Assembly: GCA_003566255.1 (NCBI GenBank)
Contig: PXEC01000001.1
Span: 1 to 5,121 of the forward strand
Source of the DNA: Candidatus Peregrinibacteria bacterium
GTDB lineage: Bacteria; Patescibacteriota; Gracilibacteria; UBA1369; LOWO2-01-FULL-3
DNA length: 5,121 nucleotides
Reading direction: 5' to 3'
Positions within the stretch are counted from its first letter, which is position 1. The number at the start of each line of letters is the position of its first letter. Below, piece by piece: positions 1 to 5,121 of this stretch. The notes under the pieces are model-generated. The model saw only the letters and a list, made by a program, of their open reading frames with translations, had not been told where the DNA came from and searched no databases. Both the position numbers and the translations under genes were made by a program.

Positions 1-1
1 C

Positions 2-196
2 TTCGATCCTTCCGGACAGCGCGGCAATCGACGGGTCCGCACCATCGATGCGCCCATCCGAGCGGATGGTTTCCACGCGATCGAGATTGCGGGGCCGCAA
101 GGCGTGCAGGCGACCTTCGACTGGCAGGCCGCGCGCGACGCCACGCTGGGGCGGATGTGCACCATCACCCTGATCAACGCCGTCGAGGGGTATTGA
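2..196 (+). CDS. C-terminal fragment of an unidentified phage structural (probably tail) protein
   Basis: This is an open reading frame entering from the left edge and ending at TGA 194-196; its 64 visible residues begin FDPSGQRG and end TLINAVEGY. I do not recognise a named family. The fragment has alternating hydrophobic residues (HAIEIAG, QATFDW, MCTITLIN), which suggests a beta-rich C-terminal domain, and it shows no membrane segment. Its place immediately upstream of a tail assembly chaperone gene is where siphophages and GTAs usually carry the major tail tube protein or a tail terminator/completion protein, so a tail structural role is likely by context only. Only 2 nt separate its stop from the next ATG, and the ribosome binding site of the next gene lies inside it, so the two are probably co-transcribed and translationally coupled. 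Confidence 0.7.
   Translation, partial: FDPSGQRGNRRVRTIDAPIRADGFHAIEIAGPQGVQATFDWQAARDATLGRMCTITLINAVEGY
185..190 (+). promoter_or_regulatory. Ribosome binding site of the tail chaperone gene
   Basis: GAGGGG lies 8 nt before ATG 199, within the last codons of the preceding gene. It supports ATG 199 over the in-frame GTG at 157, which lies deep inside the upstream gene and would add 14 residues of out-of-frame translation from that gene. Confidence 0.6.
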
Positions 197-198
197 GC

Positions 199-636
199 AT
201 GCTGCGCCTGAACCTCGCCCGCGAGCCCTACTGGCTCGATCTCGGCCTTGGCGTACGCGTCCGGGTCGAGCCGCTGACCACCGCGCTGATGGTCGCCGCC
301 CGCAGCGACGCGTCCGTGCGCGGCCTGCCGGAAGATACCAGCGACGACGAGATCGCCGTGGTCTTCGGCAAAGCGCTGGCCGAACGCGCCATTCTAGATT
401 GGGAGGGCGTCGGTGATGCGGATGGCAACCCCACACCGGTCACACCGGAAGGGATCGCCGCGCTGCTCGATATCTGGCCGATCTTCGAGAAATTTCAGAT
501 GGGCTATGTCGCCAAGGGTCTGGAGCTGGAAGCGGAAAAAAACGCCTCCGCGCCCTCGCCGAATGGGTCTGGGGCGGGGGCGAAGGCTATTGCGCCGCGT
601 GCGAAGCGAACTGCCCGGACTGCCCGCAAATCCTGA
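199..636 (+). CDS. Tail assembly chaperone, short (G-like) product
   Basis: This is the zero-frame product, 145 residues from ATG 199 to TGA 634-636. The N-terminal ~115 residues look like a compact acidic protein (MLRLNLAREPYWLDLGLGV at the start, then LPEDTSDDEIAVVFGKAL and a helical stretch around IWPIFEKFQMGYVAKGLELEAEKN). The last 30 residues (from ASAPSPNG to RTARKS) are a low-complexity Ala/Pro/Arg tail, and it overlaps a better-coding -1 frame. The position just upstream of the tape measure gene and the slippery heptamer after residue 114 identify it as the G-type member of a G/GT tail chaperone pair. In lambda these proteins bind the tape measure protein, recruit tail tube subunits and are absent from the finished virion. 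The family assignment is by synteny and frameshift architecture; I see no diagnostic motif. Confidence 0.8.
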   Translation: MLRLNLAREPYWLDLGLGVRVRVEPLTTALMVAARSDASVRGLPEDTSDDEIAVVFGKALAERAILDWEGVGDADGNPTPVTPEGIAALLDIWPIFEKFQMGYVAKGLELEAEKNASAPSPNGSGAGAKAIAPRAKRTARTARKS

Positions 637-872
637 ACGCGCCGCGCACGTATGAGGGTTGGCAGGTCTGGGACCTGGTGGGGCGCTTGGGTGGCCAGCT
701 CCGGGCGGTGCCCGGTGTGGTTTTGGGCTGGGACATGACCGCGGCTCTGTCGATGGCTGGCAGCTTGGGCGTGGACGCCCGCGCTGCAGCCGAGTTCCTG
801 CCGGTGATCGAGGCGGTGATGGCACGGCATCTCAACCAACAGATGGATGGCAGCAGGGAGTCTGACCCATGA
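199..872 (+). CDS. Tail assembly chaperone, -1 frameshift fusion (GT-like) product
   Basis: Read as join(199..543, 543..872), with base 543 read twice, this gives 224 residues. Residues 1-115 come from the zero frame (to the N of EAEKN), then 109 residues from the -1 frame, starting RLRALAEWVWGG and ending at TGA 870-872. The -1 frame is open from 417 to 872, but its first conventional start is GTG 678, which has no good ribosome binding site and would discard the well-formed upstream coding sequence. From 543 to 629, 25 of 29 third codon positions in the -1 frame are G or C, against about 21 of 30 in the zero frame, so the -1 frame appears to be the selected one. The T part contains four cysteines at fusion residues 132, 135, 139 and 142 (YCAACEANCPDCP), then a Trp-rich stretch (TYEGWQVWDLV) and a helical C-terminus (ARAAAEFLPVIEAVMARHL). 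By analogy with lambda GT, the T part would bind tail tube protein while the G part binds the tape measure. The stop overlaps the tape measure start (ATGA). The alternative is a separate GTG-started 64-residue ORF at 678-872, which I consider much less likely. Confidence 0.75.
537..543 (+). promoter_or_regulatory. Programmed -1 ribosomal frameshift slippery heptamer (A AAA AAC)
   Basis: In the zero frame of the chaperone gene the codons are GAA AAA AAC, so bases 537-543 read A_AAA_AAC. This matches the X XXY YYZ rule for tandem -1 slippage of the P-site and A-site tRNAs onto AAA AAA. The run is seven A residues (536-542) in otherwise very GC-rich sequence. Slippage moves translation into the frame that stays open to 872. 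Because the run is A7, transcriptional slippage adding one A would give the same protein and cannot be excluded from sequence alone. Confidence 0.8.
551..582 (+). promoter_or_regulatory. Hairpin downstream of the slippery site, probable frameshift stimulator
   Basis: CGCCCTCGCC (551-560) can pair with GGCGGGGGCG (573-582) in an uninterrupted 10-bp stem of nine G-C pairs and one U-G pair, closing a 12-nt loop (561-572). The stem begins 7 nt after the slippery heptamer (spacer 544-550), within the 5-9 nt range typical of -1 stimulatory structures. It lies inside the coding sequence and has no U-tract after it, so it is not a terminator. The loop base run UGGGU (564-568) could weakly pair with GCCCG (613-617) as a pseudoknot, which is speculative. 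Confidence 0.6.
855..860 (+). promoter_or_regulatory. Ribosome binding site of the tape measure gene
   Basis: AGGGAG ends 8 nt before ATG 869 and lies within the final codons of the frameshift product. Its strength suggests that the tape measure protein can also be initiated independently of the rare ribosomes that reach 872. Confidence 0.65.
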
Positions 873-3319
873 CGGAAAAGCGCGTCAGCGTGCGCCTCTC
901 GGCCACCGGCGGGCGGCAGGTGAAGGCGGAGCTGGAGGGCGTTGGCGAGGCCGGTGCCCGGGGCTTCGGTCGTCTGTCGCGCGAGATGGAGGGCGCCAAC
1001 GCGCGGCTTGCCGCCTTTGCCCGGCGCGCGCGGGTTGCGATGGCCGCAGCCGCAGCCGCGATTGCGGCGGCGGCGACAGCGATGATCCGTTCCGGCCTGC
1101 AGGTCATCGACAGCCAGGCCAAGCTGGCGGCCTCGCTCGGCACCACGGTCGAAAGCATCCAGGTGCTCGAGCGCGCAGGCGATCTGGCGGGCGTGTCGAT
1201 GGGACAGGTCGAACAGGCCGCCATGCAGCTGACCCGGCGGCTGAGCCAGGCCGCTGCTGGCACGGGGCCCGCCGTCGACGCGCTGACCCGGCTGCGCCTC
1301 TCGGCCGCAGAGCTTCAGGCGCTGCCGCTCGACCAGCGGATTGCGCTGATCCAGGACCGGCTTGCCGAGTTTGTGCCCGAGGCCGAGCGCGCGGCGGTGG
1401 CCTCGCAGCTCTTCGGTGATCGGGCGGCGCTGGTGTTCACGCGGATCGACACGGCGACGCTGCGCCAGGCCACGCAGGACGTCCGGGACTTCGGGGTGGT
1501 GGTCTCCGATCAGGATGCCGCGCAGATCGAGCGGACGAATGACGCGATCTCGCGGCTGGGGCTGATCTGGCGCGGGCTGTCGAACCAGCTCGCCGTGGCC
1601 GCAGCGCCTGCGCTGGAAGCGGTCGCGGATGCCATGGCCGCTGTTGCACGCACCACCGGACCGCTGGGCATCGCCATCCGCACGCTCTTCGAGAACCTTG
1701 GCCGTCTGACCTCCTATGCCGCCGGGATCGCCACTCTGATGGCCGGGCGGTTCGTCGCGGCCAAGATCGCCGCTGCCGCTTCGGTGCGCGGGTTGGCCAT
1801 GGCGCTGGTCGTCCTGCGCGGGGCTTTGCTGCGCCTGCCGTTCGTGGGGCTGATCGTGGCGGCCGGAGAACTGATCCACTGGTTCGGCAGGCTGGTGCGT
1901 GGCGCGGGCGGGTTCGGCAATGCGCTTTCGCTGCTCGGTGACCTTGCTCGCGAGGTCTGGGAGCGGATGCAGCTCGGCGCTGTCACCATGGGATTGGCGA
2001 TCATGGCGAGCTGGGCCGATATCAAGGCTACGATCGCCACGGCGTTGCAGGCGTCACTGGAGGCGATCGTCGGCTTCGGCAATGCGGCCCTGAACACCTT
2101 CCGGGGGGCGCTTGAGGCGATCAAGGTGCTCTGGGGTGCGCTGCCCGGGGCCATCGGGGATTTCGCCTTCCAAGCGGCGAATGCGCTGATCGCGGGCGTC
2201 GAGGCCATGCTGAATGGCGTCGGGAACCGCATCAACGGGTTCCTCGACGGGATCAATGCCGGGCTCGAGGCGCTGGGCATCGAACGGCGCGTCTCACTGA
2301 TCGGCAATCTGGAACTTGGCCGCATCGAGAACCCCTTCGCCGGATCGGCGGCTGAAGCCGGCGCCGAGGCACGCGCGGCGTTTCAGGCCGCGTTCACGGC
2401 CGAGCCGATCACGATGCCTGATCTGGGGCTGGGCACTTATGCTGAGGACGCACGCGGCCAGGCCGAGGCGCTGCGCGAGGTGATGTCCGGCGTGGTGGAT
2501 GCTGCCACTGCGCCGCTGGAGTCGGTGGCTGCGCTCCGCGAGGCTGTGGCCGCTTCGGGGGCCGACGCGGAAACCGCGCTCACTGGCGCGCAAACCGCGG
2601 CTGAAGGACTGGAAGATGCGCTCGATTCCACCGGCGAGGCCGCAGGTCGCGCGGGCGGCGCCGGTCGCGGGGCAGGCCAAGCGCTGCGCGAGGCGGCCGA
2701 CACGGCGCGGGGAGCGTGGGAGGCGACCGCCGAAGCCGTTCGCGCCGCGCAGGAGCGCTCGCGCGAGATCGCGCAAGGGCTGGCGCAGGACATCGTCGGC
2801 CCGATCAAGGACGCGCTGAAGTCGGGTGAGTTCACCTGGGAGACCTTCGCCAGCGCCATCTCACGGATCGCGCAGAACCTCGCAAACCGGCTGATCGAAC
2901 TTGCCTTCAAGCCGATCGAGAACGCGATCATGCGCGCCTTCTCGGGCATGGGTGGAGGCGGCGGGTTCTTCGCGAGCCTGTTCGGCTTCGCCAAGGGTGG
3001 CGCCTTCGCCGGGGGCCAGGAACTGACGGCGTTTGCGCGCGGGGGCGTGGTCAACCGGCCCATGGTCTTCCCCTTCTCCCGCGGCATCGGGCTGATGGGG
3101 GAGGCCGGGCCGGAAGCGATCCTGCCGCTGCGGCGCGGGCGCGACGGGCGGCTCGGGGTCGAGATGAACAGTGCGCCCGCCCAATCGGCGCAGGACATGT
3201 CGACCCGGATCATCAACGTGCTTGATCCGTCGGTGGTCGGCGACTATCTCGCCACGCCCTCCGGCGAGCGGGCCATTTTGAACGTCATCCGCCGCAATCG
3301 GAGTGCGCTGAGTGCCTGA
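869..3319 (+). CDS. Phage tail tape measure protein
   Basis: This 816-residue protein sets tail length, acting as the ruler around which tail tube subunits polymerise, and is normally ejected ahead of the DNA at infection. The length is right for a siphophage ruler. The N-terminus (MTEKRVSVRLSATGGRQVKA, then EGVGEAGARGFGRLSREMEG) and the segment around residues 78-110 (VIDSQAKLAASLGTTVESIQ) match what I know of Rhodobacterales prophage tape measure proteins. An Ala-rich hydrophobic segment lies at about 56-72, and a long hydrophobic region at about 282-335 (VRGLAMALVVLRGALLRLPF within it) could cross or insert into membrane. Residues about 490-645 are Ala/Glu-rich and probably helical. The C-terminus has a Gly-rich patch (694-699), the motif FAKGGAFAGG (707-716), GLMGEAGPEAILPLRRG (741-757) and a terminal NVLDPSVVGDYLATPSGERA block, all usual in lambda-type tape measure C-termini. 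ATG 869 overlaps the preceding TGA. At roughly 0.15 nm per residue, a tail of about 120 nm is predicted. Confidence 0.95.
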   Translation: MTEKRVSVRLSATGGRQVKAELEGVGEAGARGFGRLSREMEGANARLAAFARRARVAMAAAAAAIAAAATAMIRSGLQVIDSQAKLAASLGTTVESIQVLERAGDLAGVSMGQVEQAAMQLTRRLSQAAAGTGPAVDALTRLRLSAAELQALPLDQRIALIQDRLAEFVPEAERAAVASQLFGDRAALVFTRIDTATLRQATQDVRDFGVVVSDQDAAQIERTNDAISRLGLIWRGLSNQLAVAAAPALEAVADAMAAVARTTGPLGIAIRTLFENLGRLTSYAAGIATLMAGRFVAAKIAAAASVRGLAMALVVLRGALLRLPFVGLIVAAGELIHWFGRLVRGAGGFGNALSLLGDLAREVWERMQLGAVTMGLAIMASWADIKATIATALQASLEAIVGFGNAALNTFRGALEAIKVLWGALPGAIGDFAFQAANALIAGVEAMLNGVGNRINGFLDGINAGLEALGIERRVSLIGNLELGRIENPFAGSAAEAGAEARAAFQAAFTAEPITMPDLGLGTYAEDARGQAEALREVMSGVVDAATAPLESVAALREAVAASGADAETALTGAQTAAEGLEDALDSTGEAAGRAGGAGRGAGQALREAADTARGAWEATAEAVRAAQERSREIAQGLAQDIVGPIKDALKSGEFTWETFASAISRIAQNLANRLIELAFKPIENAIMRAFSGMGGGGGFFASLFGFAKGGAFAGGQELTAFARGGVVNRPMVFPFSRGIGLMGEAGPEAILPLRRGRDGRLGVEMNSAPAQSAQDMSTRIINVLDPSVVGDYLATPSGERAILNVIRRNRSALSA
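3300..3303 (+). promoter_or_regulatory. Ribosome binding site supporting a GTG start at 3312
   Basis: GGAG lies 8 nt before GTG 3312, inside the last codons of the tape measure gene. It supports the GTG as the true start even though this creates an 8-nt overlap with the upstream gene. Confidence 0.55.
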
Positions 3320-4466
3320 ATTGCCTCTCTGGTCCTTCCCGGCAGCGCAGGAGACCAGCGAGGTGCTGGAATGGCGCACCGATGTGCTGACATCGCGCGC
3401 GGGCGAACAGCGCATCGCGCTCCGGCCTCGACCGCGCGAGATCGTCACGTTTCGCCACCGGCTGGACGCGCTGGGCATGGCGCGCGCCGCGGAACTCGCC
3501 CGAGCAAGCTTCGCGGACGACTGGCATGTGCCGCTATGGCATCTGGCACTGCAGCCAAGTGCCGATCTGGCGCAAGGCGCGACCGAGATCCTGCTCGACA
3601 CCGGCTCGGCGGATTTCCGGAGCGGCGATCTTACGGCGATTGCAGCCGATGGTGGAGCGGCCATGCCAGTGGCCATCGCCAACGTTCAGCCAGACCGGCT
3701 GATCCTGGCGGAGCCGCTGGTTCTTCAACTGCCCGACATGACCGTGGCCGCGCGCCGGATCACCGTCGCGCCGGTCCGCGCAGGCGTATTGACCGCAGGC
3801 GTCGAGATCGCGCGCCGCAGGCAGGGCGATGGCACGGTCACCGCCAGCTTCCTGCTGCGCGATGCCCCGGACATCACCGCGCCTGTGCTGCCGACCTATC
3901 TCGGCCGCCCGGTCCAGACCGACCCGAGCATCCTGCGCCGCCCGCTCAGCACCAGCCTGCGCCGCGCAGTCGAATATGTCGACAACGGCTTCGGCCCGGT
4001 GGTGGTGGAACCCATGCGCGATGTCATCGAGCGCGGCGAGTCTATCACGCTGAAGGCGCAAGGCCCCATCGCGCGCAACGCCCTGCGCCGCTGGCTCTGG
4101 TCGCTTCGTGGAAGGCAGGCCAGCTTCTGGCTGCCGACCTGGAGGCGCGAGCTGCAGTTGCGCGCGGCCATGACCTCTGGATCCACGTTGATGCGCGTTG
4201 CCCCGGTTGCGTCGCTCCCGGCCTATGTCGGTCGCGCGATCATCTTGGAAATGCCATCCGCGCTGCGCTTCCGGACGATCACCACAGCCATCGCCGAGGG
4301 CGCGGATCACAGGCTGACGCTGTCGTCGAACCTCGGCGATCCAGTTCCCCTCACGACGAAGGTACATTTCCTGACAGCGATGCGCGCCGACGCGGATCGC
4401 GTCGAGATCCAGCATGGCTCGGTGGCGAGCGAGGTCACGCTGCCTGTTCTCGAGGTGCCCGCATGA
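3312..4466 (+). CDS. Probable distal tail / tail-tip protein
   Basis: A 384-residue soluble protein starting at GTG 3312 and ending at TGA 4464-4466. It resembles a group of phage tail proteins that I know only as 'phage tail/virion structural protein'. It has an N-terminal LPLWSFP segment, a VLEWRTDVLTSRAGEQRIAL block (residues 18-37) followed by RPRPRE, and a later SLRGRQASFWLPTWRREL segment (264-281). The N-terminal block, with an E-R-x-x-L pattern, is reminiscent of the DUF2460 proteins that serve as distal tail proteins in GTAs (g12), but this protein is much longer, and I would not place it in DUF2460. The rest is rich in beta-type alternation (VTASFLLRDA, RAIILEMP, KVHFLTAM), as expected for a tail-tip component, and there is no signal peptide or membrane segment. 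Its place between the tape measure gene and a DUF2163 hub gene is the distal tail slot in this module, so it probably forms the ring joining tail tube to hub. It overlaps the tape measure gene by 8 nt and the next gene by 4 nt. Confidence 0.8.
   Translation: MPELPLWSFPAAQETSEVLEWRTDVLTSRAGEQRIALRPRPREIVTFRHRLDALGMARAAELARASFADDWHVPLWHLALQPSADLAQGATEILLDTGSADFRSGDLTAIAADGGAAMPVAIANVQPDRLILAEPLVLQLPDMTVAARRITVAPVRAGVLTAGVEIARRRQGDGTVTASFLLRDAPDITAPVLPTYLGRPVQTDPSILRRPLSTSLRRAVEYVDNGFGPVVVEPMRDVIERGESITLKAQGPIARNALRRWLWSLRGRQASFWLPTWRRELQLRAAMTSGSTLMRVAPVASLPAYVGRAIILEMPSALRFRTITTAIAEGADHRLTLSSNLGDPVPLTTKVHFLTAMRADADRVEIQHGSVASEVTLPVLEVPA
4452..4456 (+). promoter_or_regulatory. Ribosome binding site of the DUF2163 gene
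   Basis: GAGGT lies 6 nt before ATG 4463, within the last codons of the distal tail gene, so re-initiation at the ATGA overlap is likely. Confidence 0.55.
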
Positions 4467-5121
4467 CCTACGCCAGCTTGGAGTCCTCCGTCGCCGAGGG
4501 CCGGCCCTATTTCCTCTACCAGTTCGTGGAAGGCGATCAGGTCTGGCGTTTCACCAGCCGCTCCACGCCCTGGACCAGCGCGGGGAGCGGGGGGGATACG
4601 ATCTCTTGGGAGCCCGCTGCCGTGGCCCATGGCGATGTGGTGCAGACGAGCGAGATCGAGCGCGGGCGGCTGGAACTGACCTGGCCGCTCTCGCATCCTT
4701 TCGCACGGCGCTTTCTCACCCCCTTGGGCAATACGCCCGTGACGCTGACCATCTTCCGTGGTCATGAGCAGGTGCTGGGGGAGACTGTCGCACATTGGAA
4801 AGGCCGCGTGGTGGGGGCGGAGATCGAGGGACAGCGCATCCTCCTGCAGGCCGAGTCGATCTTCAGCACGCTACGCCGCGCAGGCGTGCGGGCGAAGTAT
4901 CAGCGGCTGTGCCGCCATGCGCTTTACGGGCGCGGCTGCGGGCTCGATATCGCACTGCACTGGTTGACGGGCACGGTGACGGCCATATCCGGTACCGGTC
5001 TGTCCGTGACGATCCCAGAAGCGGCGGCCGAGCCCGATGGCTGGTATCGCGGTGGCGTGCTGCGCTTTGGCGTGCAGCTTGGCTTCATCACCGGCCATGC
5101 CGGAACAGTGCTGACCCTCTC
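4463..5121 (+). CDS. DUF2163 / phage BR0599-family tail-tip (baseplate hub) protein, 3'-truncated by window end
   Basis: 219 residues are visible from ATG 4463, and the frame is still open at the right edge; family members are usually about 270-300 residues, so perhaps 50-80 residues are missing. The N-terminus (TYASLESSVAEGRPYFLYQF) followed by a Trp-containing beta segment (VWRFTSRSTPWTSAG) is typical of the DUF2163 domain. The most diagnostic stretch is KYQRLCRHALYGRGCGLD (residues 145-162), the conserved Cys motif of this family, with C150 and C159. The BR0599-type C-terminal domain begins around residue 190 (PDGWYRGGVLRFG). The counterpart in Rhodobacter GTA (g13) is a tail hub protein; as I recall, its cysteines hold an iron-sulfur cluster in the solved particle. 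By analogy this protein would sit at the tail tip, and the next gene off-window would be expected to be an NlpC/P60-type peptidase followed by a large host-specificity protein. A run of seven G (4589-4595) lies in a GSGG stretch, but the frame reads through cleanly. Confidence 0.92.
   Translation, partial: MTYASLESSVAEGRPYFLYQFVEGDQVWRFTSRSTPWTSAGSGGDTISWEPAAVAHGDVVQTSEIERGRLELTWPLSHPFARRFLTPLGNTPVTLTIFRGHEQVLGETVAHWKGRVVGAEIEGQRILLQAESIFSTLRRAGVRAKYQRLCRHALYGRGCGLDIALHWLTGTVTAISGTGLSVTIPEAAAEPDGWYRGGVLRFGVQLGFITGHAGTVLTL

Noticed and set aside
157..198. Earlier GTG start at 157 for the chaperone gene.
   Set aside because: It would overlap the upstream gene by 40 nt and add a His/Arg-rich leader (MHHHPDQRRR) with no support, whereas ATG 199 has GAGGGG 8 nt upstream.
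551..582. The hairpin as an intrinsic transcription terminator.
   Set aside because: It is followed by CGAAGGC rather than a T-tract and lies inside coding sequence that must be transcribed through.
678..872. A separate small gene starting at GTG 678.
   Set aside because: There is no convincing ribosome binding site, and the same frame carries good coding sequence from 543 that joins in phase to the slippery heptamer. It is better explained as the end of the frameshift product.
587..1879. A 430-codon open frame on the minus strand opposite the chaperone end and tape measure gene.
   Set aside because: It is a shadow of GC-rich coding sequence: rich in Arg, Gln, His, Gly and Pro with no family resemblance, fully opposite a well-identified tape measure gene.
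2861..3682. Minus-strand open frames of 273 and 259 codons across 2437-3682.
   Set aside because: Antisense shadows of the tape measure and distal tail genes; low-complexity Ala/Ser/Pro/Arg composition and no ribosome binding site or family match.
4589..4595. Run of seven G in the DUF2163 gene as a second slippage site.
   Set aside because: The annotated frame continues straight through to the diagnostic Cys motif and the window end. The alternative + frame (4414-4767) gives no recognisable protein.

Overview
The window is a compact, GC-rich stretch of a tailed-phage (siphophage-type) late operon, most likely a prophage or phage of an alphaproteobacterium of the Rhodobacterales (Paracoccus/Rhodobacter-like). 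This rests on the strong G/C preference at third codon positions, on protein sequences resembling Rhodobacterales prophage tail proteins as I remember them, and on a C-terminal gene of the DUF2163/BR0599 family, which is typical of alphaproteobacterial phages and gene transfer agents (GTAs). The host assignment is inference. All genes lie on the + strand, and coding sequence fills the window with no intergenic gap longer than 2 nt.

Layout from left to right: (1) the 3' end of an unidentified gene, probably a tail structural protein, ending at 196. (2) A tail assembly chaperone gene starting at 199. It ends at 636 in its own frame, but it carries an A AAA AAC slippery heptamer at 537-543 that would pass ribosomes into the -1 frame, giving a 224-residue fusion ending at 872. 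This is the lambda G/GT arrangement, and the downstream 'T' part contains a CX2CX3CX2C cysteine cluster. (3) An 816-residue tape measure protein, 869-3319. (4) A 384-residue probable distal tail/tail-tip protein, 3312-4466, with a GTG start. (5) The first 219 residues of a DUF2163/BR0599 tail-tip (hub) protein from 4463, cut by the window end.

The genes follow assembly order: tail chaperone, ruler, then the tail-tip proteins at which assembly starts. Each start codon has a Shine-Dalgarno-like sequence inside the preceding gene. Three of the junctions overlap (ATGA at 869 and 4463, 8 nt at 3312), so translational coupling is likely. No promoter, terminator, RNA gene, mobile element or CRISPR array is visible, as expected for the interior of a long late transcript.

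The most interesting signal is the frameshift cassette at 522-582. It combines an internal GGAG, a canonical -1 slippery heptamer, a 7-nt spacer and a 10-bp GC-rich hairpin. Together with the open -1 frame and its third-position GC bias, this makes a strong case for a programmed frameshift that a standard gene caller would miss. A caller would instead report a truncated GTG-started ORF at 678, or nothing.
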